A DNA stretch of 64,000 nucleotides, taken from contig CAWKAV010000005.1 of NCBI GenBank assembly GCA_963847735.1, positions 124,001 to 188,000 on the forward strand, in the 5' to 3' direction. The notes under the pieces are model-generated. The model saw nothing but the letters and a program-made list of their open reading frames with translations. It was not told the origin of the DNA and ran no database searches. Every line of letters starts with the position of its first letter. Within the stretch, counting starts at the first letter, position 1. This DNA comes from CAWKAV01 sp963847735 (GTDB taxonomy: Bacteria > Desulfobacterota > Desulfuromonadia > Desulfuromonadales > BM103). The position numbers and the translations under genes are program-made. Below are positions 25,722 through 34,116 of the stretch, piece by piece.

Positions 25722-27962
25722 ATGATGAAGAGCGCCACAACCCAGAGAAGTAAACAGTTAATGAGCACTCTGCCGGGAGATGACGTCCGCCAGATCATGT
25801 GGCGCTTCAGCGACCGTTACGATCTACAGATGGTGGTGCAGTCGACCCGTGGGGTGGCGCGCGGCGTAGTCGCCAACCTGGTGGCCAACGGCGCCCGCAA
25901 CACTCACGACTGGACCCCGGAGAAGTCCAGTATCCTCACTGCTTTCGACGAAGCCGGTCTCACTCAGGTCTTTATGGACCCGGCAGAAGGCGGCTTCATC
26001 GAGGGGCCCAAGAATCTGGCTCTGGCGTTGGTAGCCTTCGAGCTCGCCTGGGTCGATGGCGGGGCCGCAACCTCGTCTCTGGCCAGCAACCTGGGCCTTT
26101 CGCCGATCCACGAGAAGGGGACTGCCGAGCAGCGCAGCAAATACATGAGCATGGCAACCCCGCCCCAACCCGGCGAGGATCGCAAGATCAAGCGTGGCGC
26201 CTTCGCCCTCACCGAACCGCTGCCCTTTGTGGGTGTCGACACTGGCGTAGTCTCCGGCAGAGTGCGCATTGACTCCTGGGAAGAGGGCCAGGAACCGATG
26301 CTGCAGGTCGAGAAGCGCGGCCGTTTCATCACCAATATGGGTTTCGCCGACTTCGTTACCGCAGCTGTCGATTCTGACGATGAGCGGATCAAAGGCAGCT
26401 GCATGGTCATCCTCGAAGAGGGTGATGCCGGCCTCTATGATCGCGGAGTTCCTACTCGGAAACTGGTCCACCAGCTTTCTTCGACCCGTGACCCGGCTTT
26501 TAACCTGAAAATCCCTGCTGACCGCATCATTGGCGGTTATACCGTCAAAGACGGCGTCATTATCCCCAATTACAGCCACTCGGAGATTATCGAGTCGGTG
26601 TTCCGGCGCACCCGCGTACCGGTCGGCATCATGAGCTCCGCCAAGCTGCTCTCGGCGCCGGAACCGATCATCCGTTACCACCGCCAGCGTTTCCGCGGCG
26701 GCGCATCGATCGTTCCTGGTTCGCCACGCTTCGATCTTGGTCTGCAGCAGAAAGAAGACTGCCTGCAACGTCTGGTCGATATCTGGGCCGCCGGTGAAGC
26801 CGGATCCGCACTTGGCTTCCACTCTGCACGCCTGTTCGATGATTTTGATATGATCGAAAAAGACAAGGAAAAAATCTTTGCTGAACAGGGGATTAAAGGG
26901 CGCGCCCAGTTGAAGGTGTTCCGTAAGGTAGAGAAGGACGCACTGGAATACCTCACCATGAAAACCCGCCCGGCAGAGGAGCAGGATGCCGCACGGAGGC
27001 AGGAACTGGAGAATGACACCATCACCCAGTTCATGATTATGGACTCTTTGGCCAATGTCTTCTGCCCCGCTGGCAAGCTCTGGAACACCGGTCATGGCGC
27101 CACTATCCTGCGCGAAGCTGTCAGCCTGATGGGAGGTTACGGCATCACCGAGGACTGTCCCGGCTTCCTCGGCCAGAAGTGGATGGACGCCCAGCTCGAG
27201 GCAACTTACGAAGGCCCCGAAGCGGTACAACGCCGCCAACTCAGCATCACCATGACCAACGAGCTGTTCCTGTTCCAGTTCCGCCAGTGGATCACCGATC
27301 TGCGCAGGATCGCCAGCACCCACCCTGACTCGGGCGCCTGCACCCTGGCGAGTGCCATGAACCTGTGGTTGTGGACCCTCGATTATCTGCAGAAAACCAA
27401 CGACGATGAAGGCAAGCCGCTCTTCCACAGCTCGCGCCACGGCGTGGTCTTCCCCTTTGCCGACGCCCTGTGCTGGCTGCTCGCTTCCCGTTGCCAGATT
27501 CTCGACATGCTTGAGCTCGAACAAAAGGGGCCGGAGAACCCGACGGTCGCCGAGGGACTCGAAGGTTATCTGAATTTCTTCAGTGATCTCTGCCATGTTC
27601 AGGCGGCCCGCGCTGCCGGTGAGGTCGGACGGATCTGCGCCGAGCTGGCCTACGGTTATCATGGCCATCCCCAGTGGGATGACGAGGATCATCATAATTG
27701 CTTCGAGGGAGAAGACCTCGACGCCCTCGACAGCATCATGCCGGGAATCGCCAGTTACGGGCGCGGTTTCGGTGATACCATTGAGAAAGATGGCACGCAT
27801 ATCGAGAAAGCCGGTCCCTGCGCCAAAAGCTGTCGTTCCGGTTTCGTCAAGCTACGTGCCAGACTCGATGTCTGCATGACCGGCTCACGCCTCTCGAAAG
27901 ACCGGGCGGCCGCAGCGCTGGCCCAGGTGATGATCCCCGAAGCTCTCGACTATCCGCGTTAA
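25722..27962 (+). CDS. Large acyl-CoA dehydrogenase family flavoprotein
   Basis: The 746-residue protein contains a full acyl-CoA dehydrogenase core: 'KRGAFALTEP' near residue 163 (flavin-binding strand), 'RVPVGIMSSAKLL' near residue 302 and 'LMGGYGITED' near residue 472. The expected catalytic-base region 'LEATYEGPEAVQRRQ' near residue 490 replaces the usual YEGTxxIQ with YEGPEAVQ. About 220 further residues follow, longer than standard members (about 380) and similar in size to large ACADs. The substrate is unknown. It heads a four-gene operon with ETF-QO-like and EtfBA genes, so its electrons probably go to that ETF. AAAGGGAGA lies 9 bases before ATG 25722; GTG 25716 is too close. Confidence 0.82.
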   Translation: MMKSATTQRSKQLMSTLPGDDVRQIMWRFSDRYDLQMVVQSTRGVARGVVANLVANGARNTHDWTPEKSSILTAFDEAGLTQVFMDPAEGGFIEGPKNLALALVAFELAWVDGGAATSSLASNLGLSPIHEKGTAEQRSKYMSMATPPQPGEDRKIKRGAFALTEPLPFVGVDTGVVSGRVRIDSWEEGQEPMLQVEKRGRFITNMGFADFVTAAVDSDDERIKGSCMVILEEGDAGLYDRGVPTRKLVHQLSSTRDPAFNLKIPADRIIGGYTVKDGVIIPNYSHSEIIESVFRRTRVPVGIMSSAKLLSAPEPIIRYHRQRFRGGASIVPGSPRFDLGLQQKEDCLQRLVDIWAAGEAGSALGFHSARLFDDFDMIEKDKEKIFAEQGIKGRAQLKVFRKVEKDALEYLTMKTRPAEEQDAARRQELENDTITQFMIMDSLANVFCPAGKLWNTGHGATILREAVSLMGGYGITEDCPGFLGQKWMDAQLEATYEGPEAVQRRQLSITMTNELFLFQFRQWITDLRRIASTHPDSGACTLASAMNLWLWTLDYLQKTNDDEGKPLFHSSRHGVVFPFADALCWLLASRCQILDMLELEQKGPENPTVAEGLEGYLNFFSDLCHVQAARAAGEVGRICAELAYGYHGHPQWDDEDHHNCFEGEDLDALDSIMPGIASYGRGFGDTIEKDGTHIEKAGPCAKSCRSGFVKLRARLDVCMTGSRLSKDRAAAALAQVMIPEALDYPR

Positions 27963-27975
27963 CGGGGAACATGAC

Positions 27976-29814
27976 ATGAACATTGATCGCCAATCGATGG
28001 AAGTCGATATCGCCTGCGTTGGCTTCGGGCCGGCTACGGCGGGTTTTATGCACACCCTCAGCCAGGCAATGATCGCTGATGACGGATCGATCCTGCTCGA
28101 GAGCAAGGTCATGCCCGGCATGTCGTTACAGGTGGTCTGCTACGAACGTGCCGACGACATCGGCTTCGGTGTCTCCGGAGTCGTCACCCGTGGCAAGGCG
28201 CTACGGGCGAGTCTGCCCGACCTCGACCCGGCACTGATTCCCATGGCTGCTCCCGTCAGTGACGAGCAGGTCCTGTACCTGAAGGACCCTTTGGGGAAAA
28301 GCCGCCGCAGTTCAGGCGTCCGCATGCTCGACCGCCTGTTCAGCCTGCTCGGCTGTCGCGATCATGCGGTCAAACTGCCTTATATCCCGTCCTTCCTTTG
28401 TAAGAAAGACGGCCTGGTATTGTCCATCGGCCAGTTCTCACAGTGGATCGGCAACCAGCTGATGGGCACGGGGCTGGTTCAGGTGTGGCCGGGCATGCCA
28501 GTCTCCGCACCGTTGCTGGAAGGGGATCGGGTGGTCGGTATCCGCCTGGTCGACCAGGGCGTGGAGACTGACGGCACCCCGGGCCCCGGCTACATGCCGG
28601 GTATGGACATTCGAGCTGACCTCACTGTGGTCGGTGACGGCCCGGTCGGTTCGGTCGGACAGAAACTCGACGAGCATTTCGGGCTACCTGAAGGCAACCA
28701 CCAGGACGAGTGGGCCGGCGGCATGAAGTTCGTCGTCGAACTGTCGAAAGACTGCACCCTGCAACCCGGCTTTGTGCTGCATACCCTCGGTTATCCAGAG
28801 CCGGAGATTTTCGGCTTCCTCTACGTCTACCCTGACCGCATGGCTGCTCTCGGCATCTTTGTGCCGTCCTGGCTCGACAGCCCGGTGCGCTCCTCTTATC
28901 GCCTGCTTCAGTACTGGATGCAGCACCCGGCCATATGGAAGCACCTCAAGGGTGGCAGCCTGCGTTCCTGGGGGGCCAAGTCGCTGCAGGAATCCGGGCA
29001 ACGCGGTGAACCGGTGTTGACCGGTGACGGCTTCGCCCGCATCGGCGAAGGCTCGGGCAGCACTAACGTGCTCACCGGCTCCGGACTCGACGAGGCCTGG
29101 GCGACCGGCGTTCAGCTGGCAGAAGGAGTCATCGAGCTGGCCAGGGCTGGTGAGCCTTTCAGCCGTGCCAACCTGGATCGCGCCTACCTCGGCCGGCGCC
29201 GCGACAGCTGGGTGGAAAAAGATGCCAGGATCGCCAAACGAGCCCGCGATGGTTTCACTCGCGGCATGATCCCCGGTTTGCTCGGTATGGCACTCTCCGG
29301 TATCAGCAACGGGCGCTTCAATATCGGTGGCGCTTTCCGTCGTCCCTGGCAGCGCATCCCGGCGTTCAAGGATTATTTCCGTGGCCAGCTCACGACGAAT
29401 GAGATCGACAGCATCGTCGAAGACTGTCGTCAACATGGCAAGCCGCTTTTTGAACCGCTGATGAACAAACTCGGCTGGCCGCCGATTGAATACGATGGTC
29501 AGTTGCTGATCTCCCACCAGGATGCGTTGCTGATCGGCGGCAAGGTGCAGGCGGCGCATGGCTTTGCCGACCATGTCCGGTTTGTCGATACGCGCGCCTG
29601 TGATGAATGCGAAAGCCAGATCTGTGTGGCGATGTGCTCCGGCCAGGCGATTACCGCCTCTGAAGGGGGCGGTGTGCCGCAATTCGACCGTGAGAAATGC
29701 ATCCACTGCGGTATCTGCATGTGGAATTGCACAAGGGGCCGTTCTGGCGATGAACACCGCTGCAATGTCAGTTTTGACGCTGGTTCAGGCGGACTGCATT
29801 CGGCTGAAAATTGA
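27976..29814 (+). CDS. ETF:quinone oxidoreductase-like FAD/4Fe-4S protein
   Basis: The 612-residue protein opens with an FAD dinucleotide-binding fold, 'DIACVGFGPATAGFMHTL', which uses GFGPA in place of GxGxxG. A FixC/GG-reductase-like body includes 'GDGFARIGEGSGSTNVLTGS' near residue 350. The C-terminus is a ferredoxin-like domain: four Cys in 'DECESQICVAMC' with its leading Cys near residue 535, and 'EKCIHCGICMWNC' near residue 575. This FixC plus FixX fusion is the layout of ETF-quinone oxidoreductase. No membrane helix is evident, so membrane attachment would be peripheral as in ETF-QO. It starts 13 bases after the dehydrogenase. Quinone as acceptor is inference from family. Confidence 0.78.
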   Translation: MNIDRQSMEVDIACVGFGPATAGFMHTLSQAMIADDGSILLESKVMPGMSLQVVCYERADDIGFGVSGVVTRGKALRASLPDLDPALIPMAAPVSDEQVLYLKDPLGKSRRSSGVRMLDRLFSLLGCRDHAVKLPYIPSFLCKKDGLVLSIGQFSQWIGNQLMGTGLVQVWPGMPVSAPLLEGDRVVGIRLVDQGVETDGTPGPGYMPGMDIRADLTVVGDGPVGSVGQKLDEHFGLPEGNHQDEWAGGMKFVVELSKDCTLQPGFVLHTLGYPEPEIFGFLYVYPDRMAALGIFVPSWLDSPVRSSYRLLQYWMQHPAIWKHLKGGSLRSWGAKSLQESGQRGEPVLTGDGFARIGEGSGSTNVLTGSGLDEAWATGVQLAEGVIELARAGEPFSRANLDRAYLGRRRDSWVEKDARIAKRARDGFTRGMIPGLLGMALSGISNGRFNIGGAFRRPWQRIPAFKDYFRGQLTTNEIDSIVEDCRQHGKPLFEPLMNKLGWPPIEYDGQLLISHQDALLIGGKVQAAHGFADHVRFVDTRACDECESQICVAMCSGQAITASEGGGVPQFDREKCIHCGICMWNCTRGRSGDEHRCNVSFDAGSGGLHSAEN

Positions 29815-29848
29815 TCGAACCATGTAACACGACAGAGGAGTTGAACAG

Positions 29849-30655
29849 ATGAGTGGATTTCACATCGTGGTCTGCGGCAGCCTGGTCCCTGATCCGCTGC
29901 AGACACTGCAACCAATCGAGGGCCCAAACGGTCCGACCCTGAGAAATGAGATGATGCTGCCGGCAGTGCTCGATCCCTGGGCTGGACACGCCCTGTTCGA
30001 GGCGGCCCAGCTCGCCAAGAATGTTCCGGACAGCAAGGTCTGGCTGGTCAGCCTCGGTCCGAAAGCCAAGCTGCAACAGCTGATGATGTCAGTCGCCCAG
30101 AAGGTTTCTTTCGAATTGATCGCCATTGACGGCTCAGCCGGCGGCTTCACCGACCCGTTTGATGTGGCCGCAACCCTGGCCGACGCCATCGGCAAGATCG
30201 CCGGGCTGGACCGCTCCCGGATGTTGCTGTTCGGCGGTTGCGCCTCAGCTTCCCGCGATGCCGGAGTGACCATGCAGATGATCGGTGAACGGCTCGACAT
30301 CGTCGACCAGTTCCAGGCCGTCGACAAGCTCACGGTCAGCAGTGACGGAGCCCTGGAGATTCTCGAACGGATCGAGGCGGGACAGTATCAGGTCTCCGGC
30401 TGTGCCGGCGCACCGGCGATGCTCGGCTGGGCCACCGGCAGTCTGCCCGAACCACCCAACAATCCGCAGGTTGGCATGATGAACATGCGCACGATCATGC
30501 CGGCCCTGCAGAGGGCACAGGCGGTGCAGATCGGCATCGGCGGCTTGCAATACACCGCAGTCGAACTACCCAGTCAGCGCCGGGAGACCCGCGTGGTCAG
30601 AGACACCCCGGCAGAAGAGATTGCCCAGGAGATCGTCGACTGGATCAAGGCTTAG
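29849..30655 (+). CDS. etfB: Electron transfer flavoprotein, beta subunit (divergent)
   Basis: The 268-residue protein keeps the EtfB outline: 'FHIVVCGSLVPDPLQTL' at the N-terminus, 'LDPWAGHALFEAAQLAK' (normally NPFDEYAVEEAL) near residue 41, and a C-terminal 'VELPSQRRETRVVRDTPAEE' tail. The AMP/FAD loop usually read as AIDGDxGQVGP is replaced by 'SASRDAGVTMQMIGERLD', so nucleotide binding may differ from standard ETF. GAGGAG lies 8 bases upstream of the ATG. It is encoded between the ETF-QO-like gene and etfA and should pair with EtfA. Confidence 0.85.
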   Translation: MSGFHIVVCGSLVPDPLQTLQPIEGPNGPTLRNEMMLPAVLDPWAGHALFEAAQLAKNVPDSKVWLVSLGPKAKLQQLMMSVAQKVSFELIAIDGSAGGFTDPFDVAATLADAIGKIAGLDRSRMLLFGGCASASRDAGVTMQMIGERLDIVDQFQAVDKLTVSSDGALEILERIEAGQYQVSGCAGAPAMLGWATGSLPEPPNNPQVGMMNMRTIMPALQRAQAVQIGIGGLQYTAVELPSQRRETRVVRDTPAEEIAQEIVDWIKA

Positions 30656-30698
30656 CAGCCTGTCGAACCAACCTTGATTATGATAGATGGAGATTGAA

Positions 30699-31730
30699 AT
30701 GGATAAGATTTTATTGCTCGCCCATACCCAGGATGATGGTTCGCTGCCGAAGGCCGCTTATGAATCACTCAATGCGGCAGTGACTCTGGCTGCCGATCTC
30801 GGCGGTGCTGCGCTGACCGTTGGACTGATCGGCGGTGATGTGCAGGCTGCGGCTGACAGCCTCGCCGCATGCGGCGCCTCACACATCCTGGCGGTGACCG
30901 GCGAAGATTTTGCCCTCTCGCGCTATGCTTCAGACACGGTCGCCGTTGAGGCGCTGGTCAAGGAAGCCACACCGACCCTGGTCCTGGCTCCGTCCAGTTC
31001 GCGTTTTTCGCGCTGTCTGCCGGGGGCTGCCTATCGTTGCGACGGACGCATCGAGACTCACATCACCGCCATCAAGGTGGTCGATGGAGCAGTGCAGGTG
31101 CAGCGCTGGTACTACCGTCAACGCATGGTTGCTACTCTTTCGCGCGTGCAACGTCCCTGGTTTTTGGTGATCGATTCAGGCGTCTACGAGCCTTGGCAGG
31201 GTGCTGCCGGATCCGCTGACGTACAAACCCTCGAGGTCGCCATTGGTGGTGACCTTCGGCGCACCAGGGTGATCGGCGTGCAAACCCCGGGCAGCGACGC
31301 CCAGACGATCCGCCCCGAGGCCAAGCTGCTGTTCGTTGCCGGTGCCGGATGGGCCAAGAAGCAGACAGATGGCCAACTGCACATCAAGCAGGCCGAGAAA
31401 CTGATCCTCGATTTCATCAACAGCAGCAAGGCCTCGCTCGGTAGCAGCAAGTCGCTGGTCGACCAGTCAAGCGAGGGCGAAGTGATCAGCTTCATGAGCC
31501 ACCTCAACCAGGTCGGCCAGACCGGTTCCACCCCGCGCCACCCAAAGGGGTTGGCCACCTGCTGCCATGGCGAAGAACCACACACGGTCGGCTGGCGTTT
31601 TATCAACGAGCGTCGCGCCATCAGCCTTGACCCCAACTGCGGCTGGGCTCAAGGCAAAGCCGATGTTCTCTATGTGGCCGACGCTTTCAAGGTGATTGCT
31701 AAAATGAACGAGCTTCTTGCCAACGATTGA
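30699..31730 (+). CDS. etfA: Electron transfer flavoprotein, alpha subunit (divergent)
   Basis: The 343-residue protein has the EtfA N-terminal domain ('ILLLAHTQDDGSLPKAAYES') and the C-terminal FAD domain: 'LLFVAGAGW', 'LGSSKSLVDQ' (normally GASRAAVDxG, so Arg is replaced by Lys), 'LNQVGQTGSTPRHPKG' and 'NERRAISLDPNCGWAQGKAD'. The segment 'LATCCHGEEPH' stands where GISGAxQH is usual. The frame opens at ATG 30687, but that ATG is part of the GGAGA ribosome site; ATG 30699 is the likely start. It is last in the operon. The substituted FAD-contact residues suggest an altered flavin potential. Confidence 0.86.
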   Translation: MDKILLLAHTQDDGSLPKAAYESLNAAVTLAADLGGAALTVGLIGGDVQAAADSLAACGASHILAVTGEDFALSRYASDTVAVEALVKEATPTLVLAPSSSRFSRCLPGAAYRCDGRIETHITAIKVVDGAVQVQRWYYRQRMVATLSRVQRPWFLVIDSGVYEPWQGAAGSADVQTLEVAIGGDLRRTRVIGVQTPGSDAQTIRPEAKLLFVAGAGWAKKQTDGQLHIKQAEKLILDFINSSKASLGSSKSLVDQSSEGEVISFMSHLNQVGQTGSTPRHPKGLATCCHGEEPHTVGWRFINERRAISLDPNCGWAQGKADVLYVADAFKVIAKMNELLAND

Positions 31731-31784
31731 CACCTGGGTCTTGGTTGCAGAAATGAATGTTGGCAGGTCCTGTTTCAGGAATTT

Positions 31785-32624
31785 TTAGACGCCCAGCTCG
31801 AAGAACCCGATCTCCGGTCGGCAGAGGAATCTTAAGGGTAGAACGCTGGTGCCGACGCCGCGACTGACATAAAGCGGAATGCGGTGTTGGCTGACCTGGT
31901 AGAATCCGGCGACGAAGCGGCCGGAATAGCGCGGCAGGTAGAAGGGCGGCAGGAACGGCAGGCGAACCTGGCCGCCGTGGGTGTGCCCACTCAGGATCAG
32001 GTTGATGTGTTCGTTGAGCTGTTCGTGGGCAAAGGCCGGAACATGAGACAGGAGCAGGTTGAAGCGTTGCGGATCGACTTCTTGCTGCAGATCTGTTCAG
32101 ATGATCGTGGATGAGGGATAGTCCAGCCCGAAGATTGAGAGTGGCGCGACCGTTGATCTCGAGGTCTGCCCGTTCATTGATCAGCAGTTTCACACCGACT
32201 CCGGCAAAATGTCTGCGCAGGTTCTCTCCTTCCAGCCGTGACCAGTATTCCCAGTTGCCCTGAACTGCGTAAATACCATGAGTCGCTTTCAACTCTTTCA
32301 GGAAACTCAGCACACCCCGGATGTTGCGCTCTTCTTCAAGATAGTCGCCGGTCAGGACGATCACGTCCGGCTGCAAGGTCGGCGACCTGCTTGGCGACCT
32401 TGGCAAAGTAGCTGTTGAAGCTGCTCAGGTGCAGGTCGCTGATCTGCACCAGACGCACCTGTCCCCCTGGGAAGATCGAGGGCAGGGTGCACTTCTCGAC
32501 TTGCAGGGCCTGTGGCTCATACCAGCAAGGTATCCGCCAGCACGGCGCCGGTTACGCCGGCCACTCCGAGCGATAAAAATCGGCGTCTGCTTACCCCCGT
32601 CGACGGCGGAGAAGAAAAGCTCAT
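31785..32624 (-). pseudogene. Tat-exported metallophosphoesterase, frame broken three times
   Basis: Reading from ATG 32624 (GGGAGG upstream), the product begins with a twin-arginine signal, 'VSRRRFLSLGVAGVTG'. Metallophosphoesterase motifs follow in three different frames: 'LVQISDLHLSSF' (D-x-H), 'VIVLTGDYLEE' (GD), 'VQGNWEYW' (usually GNHE), 'LLLSHVP' and 'ILSGHTHGGQ'. Breaks lie near 32518, 32376 and 32130; each is cured by removing one base, and the corrected length (837) divides by three. An in-frame TGA remains at 32099-32097. The intact protein would be a periplasmic YkuE-like phosphodiesterase. Either decay or assembly error would explain this; neighbouring genes show the same pattern. 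Confidence 0.75.
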
Positions 32625-32770
32625 AAAAACCTCCCGGAAGCTGTTGAGCTAGGTTGCCAGAATGCCTTGGTTGTATTATCTTAAGAATGCGTATCTTGGC
32701 AAATTCGAATGCTCATGATTTCCGATCATGATACAGGGATCAATATCAAAAAGGAAAGGTGATAGACGTT

Positions 32771-33978
32771 ATGGAGCAAATACCAGGAGGTCACCAACAA
32801 TGTTTTCTGGGTCGGTGTCAGGCACCCCGACCTGAAGATTTTTGATGAGCTTTTCCCGACGCACAATGGCACGACCTATAATTCTTACGTGGTTCGTGGC
32901 GAGCAGAAAACCGCCTTGATCGATACGGTCAAGGCCCCCTTTACCGACGAGTTCTTTGCCAAGCTGGAAGAGGTCTGTCGGCCTCGATCAGATCGATCTG
33001 GTGGTTATCAATCATACCGAACCGGATCACTCCGGTGCCTTGGCACGGCTGCTTGAGAAACGTCCTGATCTGCCGGTCTACTGCAGTCGTCCCGGCGCAG
33101 AATTTTCTGAGTCAGCTGCTGAATAAGCCTTTCAACGCCCATGTGGTCAGTGATGGTGACGAGATTGACCTGGGTGGCCGAACCTTGCGTTTTGTCCTGG
33201 CACCCTACCTGCACTGGCCGGACACCATGTTTACCTACCTGGTCGAGGATGCCGTGCTTTTCCCCTGCGATGCTTTTGGCGCCCATTACTGTGCCAGCAA
33301 GCTTTTCGATGACGAAATTCCCGACTTCTCTGCGGACTTTCATTTCTATTTCGACTGCATCATGCGCCCTTTCAAAGACAAGGTGCGTGCTGCCGTGGCC
33401 AAAGTCGATGCGCTGGAACTCAAGATGATCTGTCCCTCTCATGGGCCGATCCGTCGTATCGATCCGCGTGCCGTGGTCGACTCCTATCGCCGCTGGTCAG
33501 CTCTGCCACCGGCAGCAGACCAATCCACGGGCCCTGATGCTGACCATGTCCGCACACGGCAATACGCACAGCATGGCGGCAGCCATGCGCGAGGAACTGG
33601 AAAGCAAGAACTTCAACGTGGTTGAGCTGCGTTTGTGCGAGATGCGTGACAGCGACCTGCGCGACGAACTCGAGTTGGCCGATCTGATCCTGGTCGGGAC
33701 ATCGACAATCAATCGTGATGCGCCGCCGCAGGCCTGGCACGCCCTTTCACTGTTTCTCCCTGGTGACGCCCAAGGCGAAGGTGGCCGCAGCGTTTGGTTC
33801 CTTTGGCTGGAGTGGTGAAGCGGTCAAGCTGGTTGAAGAGCGCCTGAAGGGGTTGCGCTTTAAACTGCCGGTTCCCGGACTGACGCTACGCTTTTCTCCG
33901 ACCGAAGACAATCTTCGCGAATGTCGGGAATTTGCCAGTCAGCTCGCGGCCCAGGTTGTCGGTACAGAAGCGAGTTAA
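32771..33978 (+). pseudogene. Flavodiiron protein (FprA-type A-type flavoprotein), frame broken five times
   Basis: From ATG 32771 the parts align, across frames, with a complete flavodiiron protein. The metallo-beta-lactamase diiron domain has 'VVINHTEPDHSGALARL' (H-x-E-x-D-H), 'FVLAPYLHWPDTMFTYL' and 'MICPSHGPI'. The flavodoxin domain has 'MLTMSAHGNTHSMAAAM' and 'GSFGWSGEAVKLV'. Family members reduce O2 or NO using FMN and two irons, protecting anaerobes. Breaks fall near 32784, 32975, 33105, 33505-33535 and 33755. Each needs removal of a single base, which leaves 401 codons exactly. I consider assembly or sequencing error more likely than decay because domain motifs are all intact. Confidence 0.8.
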
Positions 33979-34056
33979 AGAAGCTGTGAGGCTGTAAGCT
34001 TTGATGCTGTTAGAGGTAGTGAGTTTGACAGTCTGACCAGAAAACACGTTGATTGC

Positions 34057-34086
34057 AGCGGGCAGGGTCAAAAGGCTCTGCCCGCT
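34057..34086. terminator. Terminator-like hairpin after the flavodiiron gene
   Basis: AGCGGGCAG (34057-34065) pairs with CTGCCCGCT (34078-34086). The following plus-strand sequence is GGTTATT, so the T-run is weak. It lies 78 bases after the flavodiiron stop and 30 bases before priA. Confidence 0.45.
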
Positions 34087-34116
34087 GGTTATTGACCTTA
34101 ACCATCCAGGACTTTC

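Noticed and set aside
25824..27800. A 658-codon minus-strand open frame antisense to the acyl-CoA dehydrogenase
   Set aside because: No recognisable motif, and the sense strand encodes a clear dehydrogenase with a proper ribosome site; it is a shadow frame.
33985..34030. Short GCTGT-rich direct repetition after the flavodiiron gene
   Set aside because: Units are irregular and too short to separate from chance.
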